Origin: Agapanthus africanus
Lineage: Eukaryota > Streptophyta > Magnoliopsida > Asparagales > Amaryllidaceae
DNA: 64,000 nucleotides
Direction of reading: 5' to 3'
Assembly: GCA_030015575.1 (NCBI GenBank)
Contig: JASDDO010000026.1
Location: 194,333,739 to 194,397,738 of the forward strand
Positions 32,501-44,900 of this stretch are shown here, one piece after another. Below the pieces are notes generated by a model, which made no database searches, was not told where the DNA came from, and saw only the letters and a program-made list of their open reading frames with translations. The stretch's first letter is position 1; every line of letters starts with the position of its first letter. The position numbers and the translations under genes are program-made.

Positions 32501-35500
32501 GTACAATAAAAATAGTACCACGATAACATCGAGTAACAGTAGAGGTGATAATATAGACATATGTGTAAGGTCAGGTACTCGTGTCCATGTCATAAAATAA
32601 CTACATGTCACATATATGATGTATGAACGCATCACTAAATGAGCGTGTCCAGTAATGACACAGGAAAATCAGGATAAACCTGAGTGCCAAGCATCGACAC
32701 TCGAAAATATCATGAAAACCGTGTCCATCAGCGACACCAAATCCTCATAAATCTCGGGCTCCGTCAGTCAGGATTGGCACAAATCATCTGATCACACGAC
32801 TACGGTCGGTATCCTCCAGATGTCCGCCACGTCAAATATCACCGGTCAGTAGTGCTCTCCTGCCGGGCTCAACGCCTTCTCAATAACCGAGAAAAACTCA
32901 TGAGAAGGTGTATCCCCCTCCTCGAATCGGGTATGTGTACGCACGTCGCTCAAGAACCGAGAAAAACTCATGGTGGACGCTACGCACATCATATCATGAG
33001 AAAACCCGCAATTTGCATTTTAAAAAAAGATAACGAGTTTATGAAATTCTTTGCGGGTTTTCCCCAAATCCTGGAATCTCATGAATACTGAAATCTCTAA
33101 AAGAATCACATTCTATAAGTATACGATATGATAATAAATATCGACGTAAAGCCAAAGATCAGTGCGCAACTAAATGTATAGATGCAGATGCATGTGGTAT
33201 CTAAGTAAGAAATACAATATCTACACTAGCATTTAAGATCATGAATGTGAAACAATACTACTTCTACAGATAGTCAGATCATATGAATGAAGTAAAGGTT
33301 CTCTAGTGTGTACCTGACATGGAAATTACCGATGATGGTGTGTATGAACCGGCAAGCAAGTGTACGTGCAACATACACATCATTGGTAATAGTACTGGTG
33401 TCCTAACAGACGAGATCATAATAGCTAAAGAAAACACATTTAATCTACAATGCAATGAACGACAGGAAATAAGAAATAACGCAACATTATAAAATATAAA
33501 TCTATATACGAGCCATACAGTGATAGTGTTGGAAATAGCATAAATCGTGGTTTTTAGAAAAGTAGGGGCTACGGTGTTTTGAAGAATGAATACCATTTTA
33601 AAAATCCATAGTATCCCTCGGTTACCCACTTGAAAATACCCACGATTTGCTAGTTTTGAAAATAGGTATGACTCAACTATACTTTAACATCTACTTTATA
33701 ATTTAAGAAATTAACGAAAAGCTAAACTAAAACCTGGGTCAAGCAGTGGAAGACTATACGTATCCGAGTCGATATATCTAGTAGTCGGCGATCAAGCCGC
33801 ATATCATCACGTACCGTAATATCTATCGTACGGCATCCTCGAGTAAAGAGTGCGGATCAATCATCATATATACCTCGTACTGTAATATCCATCATACGGC
33901 ATCCTTAAAATCGAGGGTACGGGTCAAATATCATATATATATATATATCATCATTTATATGGTATCATCATCGTACAATATCATGGTCAGGGGTACGGTT
34001 CTAATGTCTCGTACATTCTAATATCATCAATTCACATACTATCACATGTATGAATATATGTCGTCCAACGATCCATCATAATATCATATCATATACAATA
34101 TCACGACTCAAACACATATCAAAATCTCATGGCATCATGGCCGATCATATTGACTTATCTCTATATATCATATACTATCCTCATCACACATATATATATA
34201 TGTATATATATAAAAACCTACACACACACACACAAAATCAAGTGTGTGTGCGTGCGTGTGTATGTGACTAAATATAACATGTGATTCACTACCAAGATAA
34301 TAATCCTATGGGTATGTCTTCCTAGATCAACCTAATCTAATCTAAGGTCTTCTAAATATCCTATTTGCTAAGCATCCAATATCGCATCCAAACTTATAAT
34401 AATTTAGTAATACCCTATTCTACGGTTGCGGTGGTGCTATACGCCATCCACCCGACTTTCCCCGTAGATATACATCTACTCATCTCGATCCTCGCTTACC
34501 GAAGTCGATGATGCCATGCACTCCTTTGTCGTCCGAAGTTCACGTGAAAGGTACCTACATATCACAATATATCATATCATAAATACGAATCGAATACGAA
34601 AACCAACACGGCACACGAAACACACATAGGTTAGAACCTATGGTCTACGCGTACAAGAATAATCAACAACTCTCGACATCGACGTACAAACGCCAATCGA
34701 TCGAGATAAAACACAATATCAAAACTTAGGTTATTAAAATCCACAAAACATAAAACATTAACATAGAAAACTTGCTCCAGATTTTGACTCAGGTAGTTTG
34801 GGGCTAAACAAACAATAAAGGGGATAGTTTATGAGGTAATTAAGCTACAGACCCAACCTGAACACCAATACCCACCAATGGCCCGGCGAGAATTCCAAAT
34901 TGACCGGCCTGGCTAACCAGACTAAAGAAGCTAACATCTAAACACTATAGGATACAAAGGAAGCTAACATCTTAACTAAGGGTGTGAAATTATACCTCAT
35001 TTAGCAACTTAAGAATTTTTTTGAGTTGCTCAAAATCTTCAAAGTGGCAACTTGATGTATCTAAAGTGTTTGTACGAGCTTGTGCGCCATTCTTGTGAAG
35101 AGGGTATATGGTTTTGGCTAAATTTTGATGGTGTTTGTAGGTGGTAGTGAGGTGGAGGGTTGAAGGAGAAAGAGGAGGAGAAGAATGTTGAAGGATGAGA
35201 ATGAAATGAGAAAGGTGCAATGGCTAAAAAAAGAAACCCCCCTTCTCTCTCTGTCCTTGTCCATACCCTCTTGTCTCATGGTCCCCACTCTCATTCCAAA
35301 ATATCTTCTCATTTCTCTTGTTTTAAAAAAAATCATTTACAAAAGAAAAGAAAATGGTATGGTTCATAATAATAAAATGTAGCAAGTTTATGCAACATGT
35401 TATGTTGCATGACATACACATAAACAAGATTAATACACGATTAGCAATTAATAATCAAGTTTTGCATAATTTGCATATAAATAACTATTTAATAAACTAT

Positions 35501-35693
35501 AATTGCTCAATTCACATAACTTCCTTCAAAATCAATAATCATATTAATTTTTTTTTCAAATATTTCCTAAATTATCGGTATATAGTTATACCATATCATT
35601 TAAAATTAATCTCCATACTTTAAAATATTCATAATATTTATTAATTTAATTATTTAAATTCCCAAAATAATATTTTATTTCTAAAATGTTACA
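29517..35693 (-). repeat. 3' LTR of element B, with a nested insertion
   Basis: Ends are TGTCACGATC (29517) and AATGTTACA (35693) on the plus strand. Subtracting the nested 30287-32473 insertion and one TGACG copy leaves about 3.98 kb, close to LTR A (3.97 kb, truncated). Landmarks shared with A and C in reverse order: gagttgctaactcgtgag near 30235, cggtcagtagtgctctcctgc near 32843, the ATTACCGATGATG repeat 33325-33390, and ggtggtgctatacgccatcc near 34432. Reading frames within it are not conserved. Confidence 0.85.
30287..32473. mobile_element. 2.2-kb TG..CA insertion (solo LTR-like) in B's LTR
   Basis: The segment starts TGTTGGGTTACTAGG and ends ATATAACTAACA, and TGACG flanks it on both sides (30282-30286 and 32474-32478). 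This sequence is absent from the corresponding positions of LTRs A and C. Terminal TGTT..AACA and a five-base duplication indicate LTR retrotransposon integration; with no internal genes it is probably a solo LTR. Orientation and superfamily are not clear, though the TGTTGGG start is common among plant Ty1/copia LTRs. Repeated phrase gaatcaacacttgatccgat occurs near 31211 and 31280. Confidence 0.8.
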
Positions 35694-35706
35694 ATTTTCC
35701 CTCTTT
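35694..35706 (-). other. Polypurine tract of element B
   Basis: On the minus strand AAAGAGGGAAAAT directly precedes the LTR start TGTAACA. Just upstream is GGACCGAATTTATTT, matching the sequence before element C's tract. Confidence 0.65.
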
Positions 35707-36289
35707 AAATAAATTCGGTCCATGAATTTAAATTTAAACTCCCCCAAAAAACTAAAACATTTCAGTAAAATAATCAAGTTACCAGGGCTCCGAAATCATA
35801 AATACTTAAAACATATCATAGCGCAATGAAAACGAGTGTAAAACCCTAAATCAAAACTTCATCAAGCATCATGCAATCATCGGAATTATGGCGGAAATAC
35901 AAATGTCAAAATCCAATACGAAAGCCAGCATGATATACTCTAAACTATAACATGTATATAGTACGCATCGATGTAAAATCGTCAAAACATCCAAATAGAA
36001 ATGCATGCAAAACCTTTTTCAAATTGTCGTGCGATGCGCGTATCACAATATAAGTAGCGGACGTTTATTATAAGGAAGATAGCTGTGTGTGTGTGTGTGT
36101 ATTCGTGTCATCTTGGACACATAGGAAAATAATGAGGCTATAGCTCCTTTTAAACAAAATCCTTTCAGTAGATATCGATGCATGTAAAAATACTTAGGTA
36201 CTGTCCTTAGATTAGTCTTGCTCGGTTACTAAACCATATAGCATATAAGTCATGAAATCATGATGCTCGAAAGAAATCCAACTCATATA

Positions 36290-36900
36290 GCGTATACAAA
36301 AGTGTCACGTGCGTCTGGTGCACACGAAAATCGAAATCAATTACAGATGCCACTAATGTGTATAGAAACAAAACTAAGTGCAACGGGTGTACGCGAAAAC
36401 ATACGTCGAATGCAACGGATGTGCTCGACAACAATAACAGGTGCATCTGATATGCACAGAGAATCTCGATTCAGTGCATCTGGTGTGCACAAAATCGCAT
36501 CTATTGTGCCATGTGTGCGCAAGAATCCCAATCAAGTACACAAGGTGCACGAAAACATAAATCCAGTGCTCTAGGGTGCACGAAAACAAATATCGAATAT
36601 CATGGTCGAAATCAACGGTATACAATATACACCAATCCAAAATCAAGTATACCGCGGTATATAAACTCATAACAAGTGCAACTGCGTGCACAAAACCATA
36701 TCAAGTACTGAAAGCTCGTGTAAACTACACCGAAAGCATAAATCAAACCATTTACGCATTATATGTATGAAATCAAAATCAAACATCTCGGACAACATAA
36801 GATTGAAATCGAGTGCTATGAATATGCATGAAAACAAAAATCAGCACAAATGATATATAAAATATGAATCAAGTGCAACTGTAGTGCACATAAGAAGTAT
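36290..36900 (-). repeat. TGCAC hairpin array in element B
   Basis: Degenerate units of about 35-45 bp, each with a short inverted repeat. GTGCA/TGCAC occurs at 36441-36457 and 36676-36691, with similar pairs near 36474 and 36878. GTATA/TATAC is at 36618-36630 and a TATACC..GGTATA palindrome at 36648-36661. It occupies the same interior position as the array at 47950-48335 in element C. Confidence 0.65.
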
Positions 36901-36999
36901 CAATTATAAAACAAATCATCGAAATACCAAAAATCCAGAACAATGGAAACGTGATATCCGAATCACCAAATTGCAAAATCATAAATCTTGTTGTCGATG

Positions 37000-38200
37000 T
37001 ACCCCTCCTTCAATGTCGAAGGGTGTTGGTGCATCCAAGGCTGGCAGAGCAAGAATATCTACTTGCCTCTTGCCCATAGTCTGACGTCCTCTGCTCTTAG
37101 ATCCCTGTTTTTCTCTGTGAATTGCCAGTTACATGACTCCTCGGCTCAACAGCTCGATACGGAGTGATGGCGGAAATAGTTCCGCTCTGGCGCATCCTCT
37201 GAAGATCTCCTGACCAATTAACGTGGTCACTCGTAACGTATCACGTCAGCGATGGCAGACTCTGGCCCAATGAGTAGGTGTGATACAACTGATCCTGGGT
37301 CCAAATCTTACCGCGTAGTGTTCCGAAAGGATCCCGTCAGGGTCTCTTTCCATTACCATCTCTGCAGGATTGCTTGGAAGTTAGCATTCTTTACTTAACC
37401 TGTTTCTTATTCCGGAATAGCTGCATACTCATCATGACCTTTCTCTAGAAGTACGTCTGCATCCAACGCCTCTGCATGCGTAACAAGTCTCTGACATCAA
37501 TGGAGTAGAACGTCATTTTGACAAGATCTCATACGAACCCCTTACTCCGCTTTCCTTCGGTATAGTCCAATTCGGAATTATCTCTTCATAGCTGTGTGGA
37601 GTGCGCTCCAATTGACTATAGTCATATCTAGAGTCTCTTTCGAAGCTATGAACACGGCGTCTCCAATATCCTGTAGAAGGCATCTGGCCAATTACATCCT
37701 CGGGAACTCTTCCAAATCATCAGAGGAATACACTTCATTCGTCCATTTTCGATCGACTCATGACGCATCTGGGCAAGGTCCTTCTATCCGAAGCTGGTCA
37801 ACTAACTGATCTCACATCGGAGTATCCAACGAATAATGCCTCATCATCTGGAGTTGACGGTACCTTAGCAGTCTTCGCCAAACGGCTGGTCTCTGACAGT
37901 TGCCAAATCATCTGGGGCAGATCTCGAACACACGTGTCAACGGAAAAATCCAAATAACAATATATCGATGTGTTTCGTATGCTACCAGAAAACAACCCAG
38001 TCAGTCCTCGTTCATGACGAGCTCATGCTGACCGCAACTCTCTCTCTCTCTCTCTCTCTGCTTGTGTAACTATGGTAACAGAAACCACAATCCGACATCG
38101 ATGAAGATAGATCATAGGAACGAATAGAAATACAGTGCCTAAGAAATGTACATCCTATAGCTTCTTAAGCGGAGTAGAGTATCGTAAGTATGCTGTAGAA
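37000..38200 (-). pseudogene. gag-leader remnant of element B
   Basis: On the minus strand the region after the primer site matches element C: ttggttgatgga.taggtgact.aagtagagtgacgtacc and cttaagaagc.ttaggatgtacattt. Beyond that, short fragments in several frames align in order with C's gag shreds. No frame longer than about 65 codons survives and no zinc knuckle is visible. A (TC)n run lies at 38040-38060. Confidence 0.5.
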
Positions 38201-38394
38201 CATACACACGGTACGTCACTCTACTTAAGTCACCTACTCCATCAACCAAGGTCAACCTACGCGACGAGCGTTCGGGTCTAATACCCTCTCGGCCAAGTCT
38301 AAGTTCCGTAAGGTTAAGCTTAGGTTCCGAATATATATATACACCCTAGACTTCGCATACTCAAACCTAGACTCGAACCAAGGTTAAACCTAAC

Positions 38395-38406
38395 GCTCTG
38401 ATACCA
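38395..38406 (-). other. Primer binding site of element B (tRNA-Met type)
   Basis: GCTCTGATACCA on the plus strand is TGGTATCAGAGC on the minus strand, the standard match to the 3' end of initiator tRNA-Met. It lies three bases from the LTR end at 38410. Confidence 0.9.
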
Positions 38407-38497
38407 ACTTGTCACGACCCGGAAAAGGCACGGGACTGACACTTGAATCATGTGAAGTCTATAGTACCCCACCATTCAGTTGAAAATATCGCAGTTT

Positions 38498-40039
38498 TGA
38501 TATGATATTTTTCTTACTTTTCTTAAATATGTAAAGATGTTTATTATAAATATAACACATATGAGGGTTTATCTGTTAAAATACTATTTTCATATGTTTA
38601 TATATTATAATTAACATTATGAAGGAAAATATATGCATATAATATTTATATAATATTTTGATAATTTAAATATGTATATCATATCAAATATTCTTAATCA
38701 ATATTCTTAAATATAATATCATATCAAATTGGTTAGGATAGTATCTCAAAAATACCAAATATTACTAATATTATTCTTTGAGATATGGTGCAAGCTTTGG
38801 CTCAGGTCAGGAGATCGAGATGTTGAGATGTCGGAAATAAAAAATCTGCTGAAATATTAAAGAAAATCGAAGAATCAATACTGGCAAAGACTCAGGAAAT
38901 ATTTTCAAGTTCCATACATCAACTAAATCTCCATGTGTCACAGCAATAAAGCCCCAGAAATTTGCACCGAAGATCTCACCAACAAACCGCGGATCCATGG
39001 CCAAACCATGCAATATGCGGCGGATCCGCGGCCGATTCACCGAATCGGGAGTTAGGATTTTCAGGTTGGATTTGCTACAACTAACCCTAATTCTGGGGAT
39101 CTTTGGTTTCTAGTTTTAGGGCTATATAAAGGACCGAGGGCTAAACTTAGAAATCATTAATCTTTTACACGAAGCAAATCACCGTAAAAGAATAAGTGAT
39201 CCACGACAGGTCCGTGATTCGACGTGATAAGATGACATGAGATTCGACGGAGTATCTACCTCCTACGAGGCAGAGATCAAGAGCAACTTCTTCTTCCTCT
39301 TGTAATCTAAACTCGAAGAATTGTACTTGTGAAGTTGATTAATAAAAGTAGATCATTAGTTTAATTATTTAGCATTTAATTTCTGCATTATGATCTCTTT
39401 CTCTATCCGTTCTTCTTCTATCTCCATCATGTGTAAGTAATTCTCCGCTTGATAGGGTTCGTAGGATTATGGTAGATCAATGGATGAGAAAATATTTTAA
39501 CTTCTATTACGTCTTATGAAGTTTATAAACTTTAGCAAAATAATCGTTAACATTCTTATCGGGCGCGCTACCAATTTATTGCTAGTCTCGACCGCGATTT
39601 GAGATTAAATTAACAATTGTTTTGTTAAGAGCTAGACATGAATAGAGATCAATGAAAGGACAAGGGTCAATAATATGGAAACCCTAGTTTCTTCCAAGAA
39701 CCCTAATGCTCATTCATCACTATCAATCTAGTTTTAAATCTATCAAAAGATAAAATGAGTCATCTTTATTAGTCATCCAGGATTACTAAATCCTAACGAG
39801 CCCTACAAGCCCTTTTCTGATATAAAATTTACATCCGTCTTTAAAATAGATCTATATTCTACATCCGTGTCTGACGTAGATCTAGAAACTATTCTTCACT
39901 ATTCTTATTCTTCTATTCTTCCTCTTTTTCAACACGTCTAAAGTAAAATTGAAAGATTCCACATATCCCTGAGGACGACCCGTACTCATCTCGGCTAGCT
40001 ACACGCGACACCGTTATTGATTGGGGTTATTACTACACA
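38498..40039 (+). repeat. 5' LTR of the Athila-like element
   Basis: The right end is ..ttattactacaca, 24 bases before the primer site. Internal features fit an LTR: a TATA box at 39122-39132, AATAAA at 39341-39346, and the U5 phrase gaggacgacccgtactcatctcggctagctac near 39971. The left end is not certain. Clear LTR-B sequence stops near 38470, and TGATATGATATTTTTC at 38498 is the best TG start, giving about 1.54 kb, a normal Athila LTR size. The first 270 bp are very AT-rich. Confidence 0.6.
39122..39132 (+). promoter_or_regulatory. TATA box of the Athila-like LTR
   Basis: CTATATAAAGG lies in the LTR about 210 bases before AATAAA at 39341, a spacing that suits a U3-R promoter and poly(A) signal. 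Confidence 0.6.
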
Positions 40040-40063
40040 CTTCTTTAAAAAGGACCAATTAAA

Positions 40064-40081
40064 TGGCGTCGTTGCCGGGGA
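40064..40081 (+). other. Primer binding site, tRNA-Asp type
   Basis: TGGCGTCGTTGCCGGGGA differs by one base from the usual Athila primer site TGGCGCCGTTGCCGGGGA, complementary to the 3' end of tRNA-Asp. This is a strong lineage marker. Confidence 0.9.
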
Positions 40082-40848
40082 TACGTGCGTAATTTTTTAT
40101 TCTTACTATTCGTGTTGAATTCTTATTCGATCTATATCATAAAACAAAATAAACCTCATATTGTATATTTAACGATTAGTGTGCGATTTTTGCGAGGGAA
40201 TCTGGAGTCACTGTAGCGAGAAGATAAGGATTCAGAGACATTCATCAAGACCCAGAGAAGCAAGGGAGGCCACCATAGCAAAAAGTTTTCAAAGAACTCT
40301 CAACTCCGCGGCGGAACCGCGGCAAGAAGTGCATTTTGGCGGCGGAACCATGGGTAATATAACGCTTATCCGCATTACTTTTGTGGTGTCTAGGCAAGTG
40401 TGTCTAAGGAAAGTGGTTACTTAATTAGGCCCGCTATTTTCGGTGATTCGTATAGCGGATACCTTCCACTTATCTGGCACTTACCTGGCCACAAGAGTGA
40501 TAAAGAGGTGGTAGAGGATTGATCCTGCGGCTTGTCCTTTGGAAGTCTTTGACCTAAGTGACCTTAGTTCTAGGGTTGATTATGCATTTTTGTGTGATTT
40601 GTCTCACGTCCGACACTTTTTTCAAAAACAAACCATTTTTAAATCGTATACATGCTGCCACTTGCGCTAAACCCGCTTAGTGCATGCTCGGCTGGACATG
40701 GGATTCTAGTGCCCGTCTTGTCCGCGTTTCAGCTATTGACTCCGAAGTTAGTGCTTCTTCATCTTCTTTTTCCCCTCCACCTACCACATCTGCGATGGAC
40801 GGTTCTCCATGAAATTTTTCCAACACACCTCTGCCACCACCCGTCGGT

Positions 40849-41971
40849 GTGCAGAATCCACTGTGCATTTCTCTCCAAGAAAGATGTTACCGTATACGCG
40901 GTCCCCTTCCTATTTGTTTATCTATTCCACCAGCCAATGGGGATAATTTTGAAATTAAACCTCACTTCATCAAACTGTTGCCCAAATTTCACGGGGTTGA
41001 ATCTGAAAACGCATACGTTTTTCTAAACAAATTCGAAAACGTATGTGCAATGATGGATACGTCACAACTGTCTGTGGATGCTATGCGCTTACGTCTTCTT
41101 CCTTTTACTTTGTGCGATCTAACAGAAAAATGGCTTTATAACACTGCCTCACATGCTATTGCCAAATAGGATGAATTCGTTGTAGCATTTCTTAAGAAAT
41201 TTTATCCCAAGCATAAGACCGCCCGCGTTCGAAGCGAGATTAACCAGTTTACCCAACTTCCTAATGAACCATTTTGGAAATATTTTGAACGGTTTAAGGA
41301 TCTTCTTTTACAATACACTCATCACGGAATCAATAGATGGGACCTTTGTCGCATTATATATGAGGGTGTTGATCTAACAAAATAGATGCTTGAAACTATG
41401 TGTCAATGTCATTTCCTGTCTAAAGATGATGGTGAAGCTTGGCAATTTCTGGAAAATCTCGCTGAACAAACTCTACAGTGGGAAAGCGTTAGACCTGCAG
41501 CGTCTAGGGGAGGTATCCATTAGCTCGATATTTTTATCGCAGTGAAAGCCGAAATGGCCGCGATACAAAAGAAATTCGATGCTATAGAAAACAAAGTCTT
41601 TTCAGCCCCCTTAAACCAATTTACGCTCCCCAAAACCCTGTGTGGTTGCTGTTCCAACCCATCACATCTAACGGAAGAATGTCTTTTGAATCTACTGTTT
41701 CAAGGTCAAGAACAAATTAATGCTACTTTTCAGCAACAACCTCGCAACAATCCTTATTCTTCTACATATAATCACTGATGGAGGAATCATCCAAATTTTT
41801 CTTGGAACGAAAACCAAAACCAAAATCAAAACCTGTTCCAAAGCAATTATCAAAGACCTCCTCCACAGCAACAGCAACCATGCCCACAGAGTCAGCACCC
41901 CGTTCATTCGCAACATTTTCAAAATCCGGCCAAAAATTCTATACTTTATAATAATTCTTTCCAAACGGCTT
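40849..41971 (+). pseudogene. Athila-like gag, 5' part
   Basis: One frame from about 40849 carries the Athila gag core: IKLLPKFHGVESENAY (near 40966), LRLLPFTLCDLTEKWLYN (near 41089), FLKKFYPKHKTARVRSEI (near 41188), EPFWKYFERFKDLLLQ (near 41266). A zinc knuckle C-G-C-C-S-N-P-S-H-L-T-E-E-C is near 41641. In-frame stops lie at 41167-41169, 41383-41385, 41521-41523 (all TAG) and 41776-41778 (TGA in place of a likely Trp). The same frame then continues with HPNFSW and a Gln/Asn-rich stretch until element C begins at 41972. Upstream sequence to 40100 is leader. The start codon is not certain. Confidence 0.8.
41967..41971 (+). other. Target site duplication GGCTT (left) of element C
   Basis: GGCTT at 41967-41971 is repeated at 53419-53423 immediately after element C. 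The gag frame resumes in register across it. Confidence 0.95.
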
Positions 41972-44900
41972 TGTAACGTTTTGAAAATCGTTTCGGTGAA
42001 ATTTCGAAAAAACGGTAAAATAAGGGGGTTTTCTGTAAAAAGTCAAAATACAAATATCTTATTATAAAAATTAAATATACATATTCTAGCTATGTAATTG
42101 CTAGTATTTGGTGTTTATTAAGCCACTGGTGAAATTTCAAATTTTCTGAAAAAAATTATTTTTAATATTATTTTAAGTCGGTAAGAAAATACATTAAATT
42201 AGCGATAAATACAAATTTAAATGGGATAATTTTAATCTTTAAAATCATGTTAATTAAAATCTAGTTGTAATATAATTTTTTAGTATTTTATTTCAATTTT
42301 TAATTGGTTTTTATTATGGAAAACAAAAATATAATTATTTTGAACTAAAACTTGCAAATATGGTATTGTGGGGGGTCTTTTTTCATAGAATTTTTTTGTA
42401 AAGTCTCTCACACTCACCCTCACTCCCCTTGGTCGGCCCCACACTATTGTATCAGCCCAAGAATTTTCTTTCCCTCTTTTTGACCTTAAATCATGTGAAG
42501 AAATGGTGTAAAAAGGTTTTTTTTATATATATTAAAAGGGTAGGGGTATTATGGTAATTTGTGAGGGCATTGACCTTGGAATTTCCACACAAATCCCCTA
42601 CCCTCTCCCTCTCCTCTCCTCTGGCCGAAATTCTGCACCTAATTCCCCCCATTTCACCACCTTATCTCATCTCCAAAATCCTTCAAAAACTTCTTCAAAA
42701 ATCAAGTAAAACCTCACTGAAATCAAAATCCAATTCTTACCCATTTCTCATTTGCCTATCTAGAATGGATCTAGGGAACAAGATTTCAATTTGGGAGGCT
42801 ATGGGTGCTTATGGATCTTCAAATGTTTTGGGTATAATTTCTAAATCTTTAGCTTAATTTGTTAGTTAATTCCTTAAAGCTAATTTATTTAAGTGTAAAT
42901 TAGGCTTTTGTTGCAAGTTTGGAAATTCTAGAAAGGGATTGAATGCAAGTTAGGGTTTTGTGAATTTGGTGTATGGTTGTGTGTTGTAATTAGGCCCTTA
43001 TGACTTGTTAAAACAAAGTTTGTAGCTAGTTGTTAATTGTTAGTTTAAAAATTATGATAATTACGTTAATTTGCTAACTAGGTTTTTAAAATTGGTTAAA
43101 TAATTGGGTTTAAAAATGTAATTAGGTTTTTCATGACATCATTAACATTATAAAGTGTAGTTTAATACTTTAGTTCATGGAAATCCAAGCTAAATTGTTG
43201 TTGTGCATTTTTGCTATAAAATTGTTAAAATTGGGTATATTGTAAACTAGAATTTTGAGGTTAATGAAATTTAATGAGATTAAATTGTGGAAATTGTTTT
43301 TATGACTTATTTGAGATGTTTAATAAGTATTATGGCCGCTAGATTTGTTTAAACGTCGGGTTTTGTACTAAAACGGGTAATATTTGCTTACTAGATTTTC
43401 GGAAAAATGGCTTTTAAAGTGAGTTTGGGGTTTTTGTGAATTTTAACCTATTTTACAGTATAATTAGTGCTTGTGATCGTGCAAATGAGTGTGTTTGGGT
43501 TTTTCTCGATGGTTTGGCGTTTGTACGCCGACGTCGAGGGTTTTTGGGTTGATTTGTGAAAGCAGCCATAAGTTTTGACCTATATGGGATTCGTGTGTCG
43601 TTTTAGTCATGAGTCGGATTTTAATGCGATACGGTGCGTTATGATATGTAGGTACCCTTACGAAAATTTCGAGACGACAAGCAAGCGCGTGGCGACGTCG
43701 GCACCGGCGAGCGAGGACCAGGTGAGTAGATTTATATCTACGGGGAGGAGTCGGGTGGATGGCGTATAGCACCCCCGCAGTTCGTGGTGATGTATACGAA
43801 TACGTATACACACATATATATTGATTATATATTGTTGACTTTATTGGTTAAAGATAGATTTTATGTGTGATTGGATATGTTTAGTGTTGCGAGAACCTAG
43901 AGTAGAGATTGCACCACATTTACACACACACACCCATACTTGCATACATTCTTCTTTCATATGTGCTTATATGGGGTTATATTGTTATGTGTTCACATGG
44001 GTATGGGACTATGTGTTCATATACTGGGTTTGAGGATGATACTTGGGATTGAGATGAGTCGATGAGATTTGATTTGAGATTATGATATCGGTGATATGGC
44101 AGGATTCGTACTTGAGATATGTCCTGATGTTTATAGCGGATCTTTGGACGACGATACCATGTGAATAGTGATATGCATAGAATGGTTGAGTATGATATTG
44201 GCCCGTACCCAGATTTGGGGATGCCGTACGATGGATTTACGTACGAGCTATATATTGATATTTGATCCGCACTCTTGACTTGGGATATCTGATTATAGAT
44301 ATGGTATCGGATATGATGTTATTGAGGCGGGATCACCGACTAATATATATACAAGTATGTATATGTATCGACTCAGATGTTCGGCGGTTTCCTTACCTGT
44401 AGTTCAGCTTGTTAGTTCAGCCGTATAGTTTAGTGTAGTTATTAGAATAGATTAGACTCATACCTATTTCAAAACTAACGGATCGTGGGTATTTTAAAAG
44501 ACAGGTCAAGGGATTCTACGGATATTTCAAAAGAAGTATCTTTTCTTAAAAACACCGTAGCCCTTATTTTCAAAACACCGCGATTCATGTTATTTCAAAA
44601 GGCACTACTGTTGACTTATAGTATCATTGTGTTTAGTATTCAGCTCCCGCTCATTATTGTTGTTCGCTCCGCATCGCATACTTATATTATAATTTCTTAT
44701 TGCATTGTTGATATCATACTGTTAGGACACCAGCACCATTACCGATGATGCCTATGTACCACGTACACTTACTTGCCGGCTCACACACATCTTCATCGGT
44801 AATTGCTATGTCACGTACACCTTAGAAAATATTATTGCTTGACTTAGCTTGTTAGTTAGTAATTTGACATGATATTAGTGTACCTGCCTTACATATGCCA

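Larger units (their letters stand above)
29517..38497 (-). mobile_element. Non-autonomous LTR element 'B', reverse orientation
   Basis: On the minus strand the order is the 5' LTR end (38410 rightward), primer site (38395-38406), a 2.7-kb interior, polypurine tract (35694-35706), then the 3' LTR (35693-29517). The first 60 bases of the two LTR ends align with roughly one change in eight, mostly transitions, so B is old. The interior matches that of element C in order: leader, gag shreds, TGCAC hairpin array. No protease, RT or integrase. The right LTR is visible for only about 90 bp before Athila-like sequence begins. Confidence 0.8.

Noticed and set aside
42561..42857. Frames repeated at 42561-42857 and 49575-49880, and other paired small frames in C
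   Set aside because: They are in the two LTRs of one young element, so similarity is not evidence of selection; lengths differ by frameshift.
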